From Endothia cerciana (lineage: Eukaryota > Ascomycota > Sordariomycetes > Diaporthales > Cryphonectriaceae), in the NCBI GenBank assembly GCA_026119935.1, contig JALRMH010000045.1, forward strand, positions 124,001 through 188,000: a stretch of 64,000 nucleotides of DNA. The letters are read 5' to 3'. Position 1 is the stretch's first letter, and each line of letters starts with the position of its first letter. A model generated the notes under the pieces. That model had not been told where the DNA came from. It was given only the letters and a program-made list of their open reading frames with translations, and searched no databases. The position numbers were made by a program, and so were the translations under genes. Of the stretch, positions 9,981 through 22,350 are shown one piece after another.

Positions 9981-10637
9981 TCTGGCGGTGTTGTAGACGC
10001 CGTAGCGACCTTCTCGATCTGTTGTGGGGGGCTGCAGTCAAGCAGCAGATGTGTTGAGGTTCGGTAAGGTGGGAGGGATCCTGAAGAGACAAGACAAAGA
10101 AAAGAGGTCGTGTAGGAGAGGTGTGGTTTTGATGGCGGGGTTTTGGAGGCGGTTGACTTTTGAGGGGAGGTCAAAAACTGGCCTGGCGTGAGAGGGCGAC
10201 TTGCATCCAGCCCCACTGCGCCAACCGTCACTGTCATTGGCCAGAGCCGCCGTCAGGGCCGCCAGGAAGCTCGACCCGGCGCTGAGCCGCAACCACGAGC
10301 CGCCAACAATGCCAACCCGACAATCAAGTCAGTCAATCAGTCAGCCATCCACCACTCGCCGTTGTGCCTCCAAAATTGCACCTTTTAACGGCGGATTCCC
10401 AAGGGGCCCGGGCTGGTCATACTCTCACCTATTCGTTCCTGAGTCGAGACCTCGGGAGTTCAGCGCAGGCTGCCATACCGCGTGCCCAAACCTCGCCCAG
10501 CTGACGTCACGCCTCTCCAGCTTCCAAGTGGACCTGGACACTCTGAATCAGGGCCTCGAAGCCAGCACCACCCAAAAAGAAAAAAAACCCGGCTCCAGTT
10601 GCGCTCGCGGGCCCCCGGCCGTGCCTAGCTGCCCGAC
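9981..10637. promoter_or_regulatory. Shared divergent promoter region of eRF1 and the DUF1770 gene
   Basis: This stretch of 657 bases lies between two divergent start codons and must hold both promoters and 5' leaders. I see no gene and no regulatory site that I would name with confidence. It includes several AGTCAGTCA-like direct repeats around 10325-10345. Confidence 0.5.
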
Positions 10638-11233
10638 ATGGCCTCATCCGACATCCCCATGCAGATAGCAGAGACCATCCAGACCGCCCACATCAAGCGG
10701 GAGCCCTCCGCGGCCCACGACCTCGCCCCCTCCACCGCCGCAGACACCAGGGAGCCGGTGCGGCTGGAGCAGAAGAGCGCGCGCGGCGTCGACGAGGTGG
10801 AGGATGACGATGACATCCCCGTGAGCGTGCTGAGGCCCCGGAACCGCTTCTCCCACCTCCCGCCCATCCCGGACTTGCGCTTCGAACAGAGCTACCTGCA
10901 CAGCATACAAGACGCGAAGTCGTGGTGGATGGTGGCCTGGATCACGACAAAAGACCACGTAAGTCCTACATTACCGGAGGCCATGGTTGTTTCCGGTCCA
11001 TCCGCTAACCTTCTGGGGCGCCGTGACAGCTCCTGATGCCGATGATACAAGGAGTCGTCTACAACCTGGCCTTGTGCGGCTGGCAACACTGGAACAAGAA
11101 TGCCCAACTGGGCGGGAACTCGTTAGGGGCGAGGGCGCGGAGGTGGTGGTACAGCGTCAACAACTGGCCCATCAACCAGAAGACTGCCAGGGCTAGGAAG
11201 CCTGTCGGCGAGAAGGGCTGGTTCCAGCGCTGA
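10638..11233 (+). CDS. DUF1770 family fungal protein
   Basis: Two exons: 10638-10958 and 11030-11233, with a 71-nt intron that begins GTAAGTC, carries a GCTAAC branch point and ends GACAG. The product has 174 residues. The C-terminal half carries the signature of the fungal DUF1770 family, with WWMVAWITTKDH before the junction and YNLALCGWQHWNKNAQ and ARRWWYSVNNWP after it. The N-terminal part is acidic and probably disordered (VDEVEDDDDIPVSVLRPRNR) and includes IKRE, which fits a minimal sumoylation consensus. There is no signal peptide. The function of the family is unknown to me. Its stop lies 50 bases from the stop of the convergent alpha-glucosidase gene. Confidence 0.85.
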
Positions 11234-11283
11234 GAACCCAGGCATTTCTGGCCGGGACGTTAGGTCCTACGTACGCTATGAGC

Positions 11284-13427
11284 TCATGGGCTTATATTTT
11301 GATGAATATAGAGATGGCCCTCCCATGGCCGCAGGGTCACCCTAGAACCTTCAGGTACCCCTCCGTCTGTCCTTTGGCCATTGCCTGCGTAGCTGCTCAC
11401 CTGAAATACGTACTCCCCGCCGCCCGGGATGTCGACTTGCTGGTCCTCATCTGAGAAGTTGAGGGCCACCAGGGTCTTCTCGTCACCGTGTTTCTTGACA
11501 AAGACAAAGGTCTGCTCATTCTCCATATCCAGCACCTCAAATGTCCCATATACCAAAAGGTCGGCATGAGCCTTGCGGAACCTGATCATGTCCCTCCAGA
11601 ACTTCAGCACGGAGTCCGGCTCCTCCAGCTGCCTCGCGACGTTGATCTCGGTATAGCTGTCGTTGACCCTCATCCACGGGCCCCCTCCCGCGTTCGTGAA
11701 ACCGCCGTGCGCTGACCCGTCCCACTGCATGGGTGTACGGGCGTTGTCTCTTCCCAGGATCGAAAGGTTCTTGACAACTTCGGCCAGGGCCTTGGGGTCG
11801 TTGCCCGTTGCCTTTGCGACCTCCTGATAATAGCCTAGTCCTTCGATGTCTTTGTACTCCTCTATTGGCCAGTCTGGAGGAATGTTGACCTGTTGTTGGA
11901 TATATCGTCAACATCAGCCTTCTTTGATTAAAAAAAAATAAAATAAATCCCATGTTGACGGGTATCCGGTCCACGACAAGACACATCGTCAGGGCAGCAA
12001 GAAGGGAGGCAATTTGGGCCGAAGTGGGTAGGTGGAGGGGAGACAGCCCGATAAGGATGTTCCCCTTCCCGAACGGACTTACCATGCCAATCTCCTGGCC
12101 TTGATATATGAACAGCGTGCCCGTAAGCGAGCACATGAACAGGGCCAGCATCTTCGCTGACATGGCCCGGTGCTCGGGCCTGTCGGACGCAAACCGCGAG
12201 ACCGCACGGCCCTGGTCGTGGTTCTCACAGAACGCCGTCGTCCAGCCGTCGGTGCCCTCGATGAACTGCTGCCACTTGGCCACGGCCCCCTTGAGCTGCG
12301 GCAGCCTCCACTCCCGGTACTGGTACTTGTACGGCGCGCCCTGGCCCAGGTCGACCAGGTCGAACTGGAACACCATGCTGAGCTGCCGCTGCGCCGCGCC
12401 GACGTAGGTCAGCACCCTCTCCGGCTCCGGCGTGTGCGGCAGCTCGCCGACCGTCATCGCGTCGTACCGGCCCAGCACCTGCTCGTTCATCTCGCGCAGG
12501 AACTCGTGCATGCGCGGCCCATTGGCGTACAGGCCCCACGCCGGCTGCTCGAACGCCCCGCGGTCCACGACCGGCGCGTCCCGGAGCTCGGCGACAGGGC
12601 CCTTGCTATACATGTTCACCGTGTCGACGCGGAACCCGTCGACGCCCCTCTCCAGCCAGAAGCGCATCGCGCTGTCGTAGATGGCCCGGCGGCAGGCCTC
12701 GCTCTCCCAGTTGAGGTCGGGCTGCTCCCTCGCGAAGAGGTGGAGGTAGTACTCGCCCGTCTCCTCGTCGAACTGCCACGCCGGCCCGCTGAAGTAGCTG
12801 CGCCAGTTCGTCGGGGGGATGCGGTTCCCGGAGGCGTCGTATCGGGGCGGGCGCCATATGTACCAATCGCGCTTGGGGTTGTCGCGCGAGGACCGGGACT
12901 CCTTGAACCAGGCGTGCTGGTCTGAGGTGTGGTTCACGACGAGGTCCAGGATGAGCCGCATCCCCCGCTTGTGACACTCGCCGATCAGCAGCTCCATGTC
13001 TTCCACTGTGCCGTAGGGCGGGTGGACGGTTTCATAGTTGGAGATATCGTACCCCATGTCGATCTGAGGGCTGTCTTGGTATCAGCGGCAGGCCCAAGAC
13101 ATCCCGCCGCGGGAGGGAGAGGCTCACCTCTCGAACATGGGAGACACCCAGATGATGTCTACGCCCAGGTCCTTCAGGTAGTCCACCTTGGAGATGATCC
13201 CAGGGATGTCGCCAAGCCCATCCCCGTTGCCATCTTTGAAGCTGGCCGGGTAGATCTGGCTGTGTCCGGATAAGATGGGCCCAGGAGTCAGCAAAAAGCC
13301 CTTGCCTCTTCCAAACAAGCACATATGTTGAGGCCGAGGCTTTGGTAGGCCCGGGGTGGCGGGGTTGGTGGGGTTGAGCAGACACTTACTACGCCACGCC
13401 CTCTTTCCACCATACTTTGTCCGTCAT
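11284..13427 (-). CDS. GH13 alpha-glucosidase (maltase type)
   Basis: Hydrolyses terminal alpha-linked glucose from maltose-like oligosaccharides. Four exons: 13427-13390, 13259-13128, 13070-12083 and 11889-11284; 587 residues, the usual length for fungal intracellular maltases and isomaltases. Joins restore VWWKEGVAYQIYPASFKDG, VSPMFESPQIDMGYDISNY and GQEIGMVNIPPDWPIEEY. GH13 motifs: DLVVNH (about 99-104), GFRVD with nucleophile Asp206, acid/base Glu266 in MTVGELPH, and Asp342 in FCENHDQGR. Thr207 follows the nucleophile; in the yeast enzymes Thr there favours maltose and Val favours isomaltose, so maltase specificity is inferred. No signal peptide is seen, so it is probably cytosolic and needs a sugar importer, but none is encoded nearby. 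The MTDKVWWKEG start fits the family well. Confidence 0.94.
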
Positions 13428-14530
13428 GACGATGCAGGGAATATATACGCCGATGTGCTTGAGTGATAGAAACTGTCTATCCTAGGAAAGGTCGAGGATG
13501 TCAGGATGCTTTATAGGACTGTCACACAGGTGAAGCAAGTAGAGGGGGACAGCGGAAGATGAGATGGGCAAAACGTTACACGACAAGTTTTTGTGGACTT
13601 TCTATGCTATACCGGAACCAAGATCTGCGGCATCATTAGAGGCAAACAAACCTGCTGCTCCTCCCATGTTCCTTATATATCACGATCATCGTGCCTACCT
13701 TCCGGCCATAATGACACCACCACGCGGTGCAAAAGGATCGTGGGCGTTGATCATGACCACGGAACTTCCCCAGAACGGGGCATCCGCACAATCGCTCGCT
13801 CAAATCCCCATCCCCACGATCCATCCCCTCCACTGTCGTGGGGTAAGTAGGAGCGTTGTTGGGTAGAGAAAACCGCCTAGTCTGTTTAGAGATCTGGACT
13901 TAGACCGAAGATGGCGGGGAATTGGCCCGGAATAATTTCGGCTATCCGAGACGCAACCCTCGCTTGTTCTCCACGAGGGTAAACTAAGGGCAGCGCTCAT
14001 TTCCTCTTAGCGGCGTCACATGAACAGGCGAGCTTAGGGCGCGCAAGAAAGTTGGCAGCTGGCTGATCGGGCCAGCTCTATTGATTTCTTTTCGTCTTGC
14101 CAATGACACTATTCTGCTTGCAGCGCTCAAAACGCAGGCAAATGGCTAGGTCTGATGCGCACGTCTTTGCGTCCCTGCCCTGCTCTCTGCTCCGCAGTGC
14201 ATCACTCGCACTCCCAACTGGCATTCGTAGATGCCGCCTCAAACCCACGAGCTTGACGTTGCTCTCGTGTATATGCTGCTGACCTGGCTGTGTTCAAGGT
14301 GCGCCGAGTCGCAACTGACACTACCGACTTGTCTCGTTCCCTCTCCGATATTTTTGCAATTCATGTAATGCCCTGCTTCTGAGCCCTATGATATGATGGC
14401 TGAGTCTTCCCAGGGAAAAGATGTGATTCCTCCTCTAGGGAGTTATAACGCCGAGAGGTATGTGACCAACCGACCGCAACCGAGCCAACCCTATTCATTG
14501 AGGTGCAGAATGAGACCCCTCGGCCGGACT
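13428..14530. promoter_or_regulatory. Promoter side of alpha-glucosidase, 3' flank of Eaf1
   Basis: These roughly 1.1 kb separate two genes on the same strand. They should contain the alpha-glucosidase promoter and the Eaf1 3' end. A GTGGGG motif near 13838-13843 fits the CreA/Mig1-type consensus SYGGRG, which would make sense for a glucose-repressed enzyme, but this short motif is common by chance. No gene was found. Confidence 0.4.
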
Positions 14531-17500
14531 CTATCTACCTGGCACCGGTGTCGCCCCTCCACTTGGCTGCCGCTGGTGTTGCTGCTGATTCATTTGTCGC
14601 GCTGCTGCCGCCTGCGCGATAGCCTGTTGCTGCTGTTGATGTTGAGCGACTTGCTGTTGTGTGTGCTGGCCCATTTGTTGTTGCTGCTGCTGCTGCTGTT
14701 GGCGTAGCAATTGCGCGTACTGCTGCGGACTCGTACTCGTCGGAATCCCGTTGGCGTGGGCCTGTTGTTGCGAGTTGCTGCCTGCCGCGGCGTGCATCGC
14801 ATTCTGTACCACGCTGTTCTTGCCCATGTTCTGCCTGAACATCTGGCCGTAGCGCATGATCGCGGTCGAACGAATCTCATTTGGAGACATTTCTGGGTGT
14901 TGGGCCCTGATCTGGTTCTCGAACTCCGCAAAATGCGCATGCATGCTAGGGGGCAAGCCTCGAGGTTGCGCAAAGCCAGGAGGTGGTGACCCGCCTGTCC
15001 CGGTTTGCATATTTAGTCCGGCGCTACCAGGCGAAGTGGCCACTCCCATGCCATTGGGTGCGTACGCGCCCATGTTGTTCATCATGAAGTTGTTCTGATT
15101 CATGCCGTTCATGCCATTGCGAATGATGGGAGAGTTCGCTTGTGCTGCCGACCCATTCGGCATGGCTTGGTTTTGTTGTGGCTGCTGGGCCGGCTGCGCT
15201 TGAGCTTGCGGAGGAGAGTGTTGTGGCGGTAGCTGCTGCGGCTGTTGTTGTTGGCCCTGCGGTTGCGGAGAGTGATGATGAACTTGGCCTTGTGCTTGGG
15301 CCTGGGCCTGCTGTTGGGCTGCCTGTTGACGTCTTTGTTGATCCTGAATCCGCCTGGCCTGCATCACCAGGTTCACGTCTGGCACTTGTATCCGTTGCCC
15401 TGCCTGTAAGACAGCCAGCTGGGCCTGTGTCATACCGTTGACATTCACAGGCATTTGTGGAACGAGGCCTCCTGCAGCCATCTGCGCAGCGAGGACCGCT
15501 TGCTGCTGCTGCTGCATCGGAATTCTCCCGCGTGCCTGACCTGCGACCGGTATTTGGCCGGCTGCCAGACGGGCTGCCAGAGGGTTGGCCATGCCCGCCG
15601 CATGAGCCGCAGTAGCACTTTGGGCGACTTGGCCAGCGCCTGGAGCAGCTGCGACACGACCCACTTGATTCGGAGCCCTACCCTGCATAGCAGCAGCCTG
15701 AGCAGGCGATGGGTCAGCGTGGCTCCCATATTCGTTTCGTCCTTTGGGCAGACTTACCTGTCGCTGTGCTTCCTGCTGCTGGGTGAATCTTAACAGCTTC
15801 TCGTGCATTTGCTTCTCGCGCTCATGACGTAGACGGCTGTAATCTTCTGGTGTCTTGGTAGGCAGTTTCGGTTGCGGGTTCTCGTTAGATGCCCTCTTGC
15901 TCTGATTGCTTGCGGTTTGCTGTTGCTTAGCGACAGCTGCTTCTCGCTTCTTGGCCAGCTTCTTCATAGCGTCGATGATTGCGAAGGGCCTCTTGGAGGG
16001 TTTCCTATCCACTCTAAAGGGCAAGGTAGATCGTCGCCGCTGCACTGGCACTACAGCGCCGTTGGGACCCACTTGTGGTCTCGCGTTGTCGTTCGCCTGG
16101 GCAATGGCTCTTTGTGCTGAGTCGATTCGTCTCTGATACGTCTGGAAGTACTGAGTCCTAGCCGTATCATTTGGGTACCCTTCCAATTGCACCCATCGTT
16201 CGAAGCATTCCCAGGGCGTGCGCCTCTCTTCTGCGGAGACAAACAGGGACTTTGACGTTATCATCTGGGAAATCAAGGACCAATTGTACGAGAACTCCCG
16301 TACTAGTCTCCTGAGCTCGTCGTCCTCGGCTAGAGTCCACATCGAAGCCAACCTGTTTTCGTAAAAGCTTTGAAGCGGCATGAGTGATTCGGTTGGAGGC
16401 CTAAACTGATGCCCAGCATGCAGCCTATCCCGGATCATTTTCATCTCCGGGCGAAACAAAGCCACGTTGGTGTTTTCTGGCATGAGCTTGGATCTCCCGT
16501 CACGACCGCTGGAACCCGCAACCTCAAACTCGTCTTCCTCATCTTCCACAGCGTACTTGTATCGGCTTTGCGTCAACTGAGGCACTTCCGGTTTGAGAAC
16601 CATTTTTCCCTCCACGTACTTGCTCAGTGGCAGAGCGGGACGACGCCACCGTGCATCTGGGTCGTACTCCGGTGCAATCAGATCCGGCTGAGGCGTTTTG
16701 AGCGGCACGCCATACAGAGGTAGTTCGTCTAGGAGCTGATCCGAAGCTACAGACCTTCGCAAACCAAATACAACGTCATCGTCTTGCAGAGCGAAAATGG
16801 CAGAGGGCGCAACTCCCTCGAGATTCCAGTCCTGAGGCTCATCGTCAACGTCCATTGGGGAATCGGCATCGTCCGATGAGACTAAGTCCGGTATAGGGGT
16901 TGGTAGTGAATCCGCTTCGGGCAGATGCGACCCAGACTTGCTGAAGGGCGACGCATCACTGACCGGTGGAGGTTTCGCGTTCACCTGAAGTAGCTTCCTC
17001 TCGTCGTCGTTGGACGCCACCCACTCGGCACAGGCATCGGCAAGGTTTCGAGCGACAGCTCTCTTCCACTTGCGTTCCTCACGGAAATCAGTCCGCATCC
17101 ACTTCATTTCTTGCAGCAATGAATCCCAATGGCTTGGCGGTCTCGTCGGCTCGGGACAGCGCTTGGGCTGCCGTAGAGACCACTTATCGTGCTGTTGCAG
17201 ATGATAAATGCGGCGAAGCACGTTGCAGGATTGCTTCTCTTGTAAAACAATACCACAATCCGGTGACGACAGTGTCTTGTGCGTGTTAGCCAAGAGCTGT
17301 TCGGGACCCTTCATCCAACTGGATTGACGGGTGAAGCCATCAAAAAACAGAGGCACAAAATAATCATCGGTTGGGATGCGTTGGGGTTTCCCGTGAGATG
17401 AGCTGGCAACAATCGTTTCGTCGGATCTCTTCGCCGGCTTCTCGAATAGGACAGTAGGGGCTCTCTTGTGCTTCAGTCCACGCCTCTCCGCAAAGTTTCT

Positions 17501-19257
17501 CTTCCGCAACACTAAGCTGGCCGTATTTGTTTCGTGCTGGTGAAGACCAGAACGGCCATTAGAAACGCCAGCATCTACAAGCGTCGCTGAAGGGCTGGTA
17601 TCTGGTAGAGAGTCCTTCTCCACCCGAGGTTGCGTGACTCCTTCACTTGCAGACACTAAAACAGCAATGGACTGCTCTGGACTGTGGTGCACGCCGGAAT
17701 CTGCAGATGCTGGAGTCACCGAGTCCGTCTGCTCAACCATTGGAGCCTGGGTTTGAGCCCCCCGCGACGTCTCGACCTGGCTTGTCGGGTGCCGTGTCTG
17801 AACAGCTGGCTGGCGTTCATCCCTGACGTTCTCAGAATTCGACTTGGTCGCGACTCCTCCATCAATGGTGGGAAGCGACGGCGTCGCTGTCTGTGCAGGT
17901 GTGTGGGTGAAGCTGGCAGGCCCGGGAGGCGAGAACACCGGGCTCTGTTCGGGAACCTTCGTCGGGAGGGCTGCATTGGCCGACTCAAGTAGTAACTGAG
18001 CAGAAGCTGATTGAGATGCACCTGGCTCGCAGGCGTCTCCGGTTGGTGTTCCCTCCACCTCTGAATCTGCCTTTGGCCTATGCGGTTCATCTTGTTCCGC
18101 CTTCCGTTGTTCCAGATCCTCTTCGTCTCCAGAAAACGGGGGACCCTCGTTGTCAGGGCTGGTGTCGGGGGATGCGTCGTGCACCGCTGGAGTGGTCGCA
18201 GTCTGCGCAGTGGAGCCTGGGGAGGACAAGACGTCCTGTGGTTTAGATGCGTCCAGTGGCGGAGGCCTTAAGGAAGTAAGCCTGGAAGGTTCGCCCTGTC
18301 GGCCACGGATCTCGTCCAGATCCATCGCGTCAGACTCTGGTTCGTACTGTCTGCTCTCCACATCATGTTGTCCTACGACCTGAGCTGGTGTGCTGCCGTG
18401 CGCAGGTTCAGAGCGCGTCGAATGCTTCTCCGGCTCAACGAAAGCCACTTCTCTTCCAACCGATACATCGCGCGACTCTCGCAACGCTCCCAAAGAACTG
18501 ATATTGTCTCCAGCGATGGCTCTAGATTGAGAGCCCTGGCCTGGTATGGCACGGGCTAAAGCTTGGCAGTCAGCCGGATCCGCAGGCAAGTCATCGATAC
18601 CGGTGCGTGACAATGGCACGACAGGTGGTGATGGTGAGGTTCCTGGCGCAGCAGATGGTGTCTTGGGTGAAGCAGAGCGCGTCGCCGGCAAGTCCCCGGG
18701 TCGTGACGGTGGAGGCGCCAGAGAAGACGGTTGAGACTTGAAACCGGGCTCTTGGGCGTTGTTGGGGACCGCGAGATGTGTATCGCTGGCCAAAGGGTCC
18801 ACGGTGGTGCCATGGTATTTTGTGATGTTCACCGGGGGTATTCGTCGCGGTGGCAGGTTGCGCTCGTTCAAGAAGGGCCCTCTGTTGCGACAAGTCAGCA
18901 AATTTACAGGCTCTGCCTGAACAAAACGCGTCTCAAATGAATTCCATGGGAAAGTCGAGGCGTACTGTAAAAAGACATTGTCATCATGGAACCGAATTTC
19001 CTCTGCGGTGGAAGGTGGTGAGTCGTCGGCGATGGGGTCGACGAGTGGCAGGGCATCCACTTGTGTCGCGACGCAGTAGAGCTCGTGAAGCCGCCTCTTG
19101 CGCGACGTCCTAATTGACCTGCACGAAGTTAGCATGACAAAAGCGACATCAAAATGATCGCACGAGTCTGCCCTATGAGACGGCGTATGACTGACCCCCA
19201 TTCTTCTTTCTTGGACTGGATCAGCGTTGAGAGGCCGTTACGCTCGACCTCAGTCAT
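14531..19257 (-). CDS. eaf1: NuA4 histone acetyltransferase platform subunit Eaf1/Vid21
   Basis: Scaffold subunit that assembles the NuA4 acetyltransferase complex on chromatin. Exon 1 is 19257-19196 and exon 2 starts at 19118, with a 77-nt intron that begins GTCAGT and has a GCTAAC branch point; up to 1549 residues. An HSA domain lies at about residues 675-730 (HWDSLLQEMKWMRTDFREER), the docking site for actin and Arp4 in this family. A SANT/Myb domain follows at about 945-1005 (SMWTLAEDDELRRLVREFSY). The C-terminus is very Gln-rich. The N-terminal half is long and disordered. A 60-nt stretch at 15698-15757 has perfect intron signals (GTAAGT, CTGAC, CTCAG) and is in frame, so the true protein is probably 20 residues shorter. 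The start at MTEVERNGL is the first in-frame ATG; an upstream exon is possible. Confidence 0.9.
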
Positions 19258-21366
19258 AGCATCGGCGGCGGCGACATCCGTTTTTAATGGAAAACGGATG
19301 TCAGACAAGGTCAATGGGGTGCAGGGAGATGATCCGGATAATCAAAATTGATGGAACCAGACCGGTTGAGTGGGTTTGATTGAATCGCAGGTGGTGACTG
19401 TTGTGGTGAACCTCAACGCGCCCGAGTTTTCAAGAGGCACAGGCGTGATGGGTGCTTGGATTTGAGCGTGCAGTGGAAGGTGTGGCAGGGCAGGTGCTGT
19501 AGGCGGGCGAACAGGCGAAGGAACCCCGCGTGGATGGACCGGATGCAAGTATTGGGGTGTCGACTTTTTGGGGGGGGTGGGGGGTAGTGGTGTGGGTGTG
19601 GCAGGTCTGGTTTGTTGGACCGTAATGAAATTACAACCGCCAATTGTTATAATAGTACGGGAACCGTGTACGAAAAGGCCAGTTTCCTGGGGGGGCGGGT
19701 GTATCAACCTTCGGTTGGGGCGACCGGGCATTCCTGGGTAGAGGTCTACTGTATGTGAATGCCTGTGGTGCACCGGACACTTTTTCGACAGTCGTGTCCG
19801 GGGGTGCCCTTGGAACATTATGCATGTCGAAAACGTCCAGTGGATCGCTTGGTTGTGCTCGTCTGCCCTAGGATGAGATAGATGGGCATGGGAGAAGGGG
19901 ACGGTCGCCTTGCTCTGGACCACGTTGCCACACCGTCATGACGCCGAGAGGAAGGGTTGGCTTCACGCCTGGCTTCCTACTTAGGTACATAGGCACTGTG
20001 AATGGATGCTTATTTCCCATTCGGTCTTTAAAACTTCCTAGTATGATGATGCTGTATCCTTTCCTTAGTGCCAAGATGGGCTATCGTAGCACACCACATA
20101 GGTCAGATAGCCCCTGGCTCTAGGTTGTTAGATGAATGCGTAAAAAGAGAATTACAGCCCCCCCCCCCGCGGCCCGATAAGGTCGAGTATGAGATTGACC
20201 CTCGAATACCATACGTGTTGATGGAAATTTGTCGATAGGCATGCTTTTGCGTTTAGATATGTCCGTGGGTTTTGCCCCGGTATTGGCTCTTATCCGACCA
20301 ACTTCCTGATCTCGCTCTCTTCCCCCTCTTCCCTACGGTTGACTCGAGCCGGGCTTTTCGTAGAATATCGCAGGATTGACATAAATAGAAAGCTCCAGGA
20401 AGGAAGGTGGGCACAATTCCAGCAGAGGCCGGCGTGCAGATTTCTGACGAGAATGCCAAGAGACATTACCAGCAGAAATCTTGGCCGGTGATGCATCCTG
20501 GATATCCATCAGCCATAACTGGGTGAAACATAGGTGCATTTTCAAGGAAGTCAAATTGCGGAAAAAGAATAGGTCATTCAAATTGAAGACAGGCGCATAC
20601 CATATCTTCTCTATAATGATGAGTTCAGAATGCCTGGCTCATATCAAATGGCCGCGGAGGATGAAAATGAAAAAGAAAGAAAAAAACAGGGGAGGGGGTG
20701 GCCTTATAAGTGAGAATGAGCTTATTTTCAATGCCTTTGAGTGTGCTGGGAGAATCGGGATCCCATTCCCCAATTCGATTCCGGTGCAAACAATATCTTG
20801 GACGGAGCTACCTTATAGGCAGTATTGACCAATTTTTTAATTTTTAATTTTTCCTTTTCCTGGAGAAAGGGGCAGTTTACCATGTAGGTCGCTGCTGTGC
20901 ATCTTGGAGCCTGGAGCTCTGCACAAACCAGCCACAGCTGTGGCTAAGTGAGTGCCTTAGACAACCACAGTATTCGGCGAACGCCCAACTCACCTAGCAC
21001 CTCATCACATGTAATAAAATCAAGATCTGCTAGATGCTTTAGCATTACCCTCTCAATATCTTCCAACTATAGATCAGTTTGAGACCAATTTCTTACTTGA
21101 TTGCATTGGGAGTTGCTCATGAGAAACTCCGTTACAAGGTGACAGACTATGTACGGACGTACCCTCGCGACTCCGCGCACAGACCTTGCGCCTCGCCTAG
21201 CAGGGCATCAACTCGATCTTGCAAAAAAGACGTCGTCCTAACCCCCGACAACCACGACTGCTACACGAAGAAACCTTCCCACAAACCGCAATTCCACCTG
21301 TCCATATTGGTCTGCAAGCACCCCGAGATATCGGAAAACGACACATGGCTCAGTAGGATATTCAAG
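19258..21366. promoter_or_regulatory. Divergent intergenic region between Eaf1 and Spp2
   Basis: About 2.1 kb between divergent genes with no supported ORF. It has a G-run (19570-19586), a C-run with CG (20160-20170) and an AT-rich patch (20829-20850, repeated TTTTTAATTT). The Spp2 frame stays open upstream to 21079, but the extension lacks family resemblance and is taken as leader. Confidence 0.5.
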
Positions 21367-22350
21367 ATGACCGAGCCCAAGGATTCCCACATCGCGATCC
21401 GCCTCGGTGCCTCGTCATCCACCAAGGCACCCACTAGGAACTCTGCACGCCCTGCACCATCCAGCGCGCTGGGCAAGAGACACCGACCTCACTTTAACCG
21501 CGACAACGACGACTCCTCTGACGGCGAGGAGCCCGAGGACGCGCAGCCCGAGAGCATCACTCACTTCGGTGCAAACGGTGCAGAATTCGTCGATGACGAG
21601 CGTTCGCGCGCAGATCAACGCAGACCCGACGACAGGAAATCAGCGCGGCGGAGGACGGGGTCACCAGAGGCAGAGAGCCAACAGAAGCATGCCGGACCCG
21701 AAAAGGATGGCGAGAGCGAGAGGGAGGAGGACTCGCTCAAGTACGGGCTGACGATCTCGAAAAAGCCCGAGCAGGACGAGACCAAGCACAAGAAGGAGGA
21801 GGACGACGCGCCGCGGAAGCCCAAGACCGCCGACGAGGAGGCCATTGATGCGCTTATGGGAAAGGACACGGGCAGACAGCGAATACTTCACCGAACGGAG
21901 GACAGCGCATACCGCGACGCTGCCGCCAACGCGCCTAAGGAGGACGACTTGGAAACATACGACGCGATCCCGGTAGAGGGCTTCGGTGCATCTCTACTCA
22001 TGGGACAGGGCTGGGATGGCAAGATGCGAGGGCCAAAAGCCAAAGAGGTCAAGAAACGCCCCAATGGCATGGGCTTGGGCTCCAAGAAACTAACGGGCGA
22101 GGAGGATCTCGGCGGCTGGGACTCCAAAGGCAGAGGCAAGAGCGACAAACGGCCGAGACTTGACGAGTACCGGAGGGACAGGTATAGGGAGCGCGACCGA
22201 CGGGAGGATAGGTATCGCGACAGCTACAAGAACGAGCGAGAACGCGAGCGCAACGGCGACCGTAACAGAGATGGTGGCCGTGAGCGCGATAGGAACCGGG
22301 ATGGAGATCGCGACTCATACAACCGGGGCGACAGAGGCACCCGGCGGTGA
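21367..22350 (+). CDS. spp2: Pre-mRNA splicing factor Spp2 (G-patch family)
   Basis: Spp2 binds the DEAH helicase Prp2 through its G-patch and couples it to the spliceosome for catalytic activation. The gene is one exon encoding 327 residues from the ATG at 21367. The diagnostic region lies at about residues 194-230, reading ETYDAIPVEGFGASLLMGQG, the Spp2-type G-patch with the PVExFGxxLLxGxGW core. A second glycine motif (NGMGLGSKK) follows at about 237-245. The rest is low-complexity and charged, ending in a tail of Arg/Asp and Arg/Glu repeats (about 270-327) like those in other splicing proteins. The start was chosen because the in-frame extension upstream has no protein-like features, while MTEPKDSHIAIRLG begins the family-like sequence. 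Divergent to Eaf1. Confidence 0.88.
   Translation: MTEPKDSHIAIRLGASSSTKAPTRNSARPAPSSALGKRHRPHFNRDNDDSSDGEEPEDAQPESITHFGANGAEFVDDERSRADQRRPDDRKSARRRTGSPEAESQQKHAGPEKDGESEREEDSLKYGLTISKKPEQDETKHKKEEDDAPRKPKTADEEAIDALMGKDTGRQRILHRTEDSAYRDAAANAPKEDDLETYDAIPVEGFGASLLMGQGWDGKMRGPKAKEVKKRPNGMGLGSKKLTGEEDLGGWDSKGRGKSDKRPRLDEYRRDRYRERDRREDRYRDSYKNERERERNGDRNRDGGRERDRNRDGDRDSYNRGDRGTRR

Noticed and set aside
21079..21366. A 96-residue N-terminal extension of Spp2
   Set aside because: In frame and stop-free, but it has no family resemblance and includes leader-like sequence; the ATG at 21367 starts the family-like protein.
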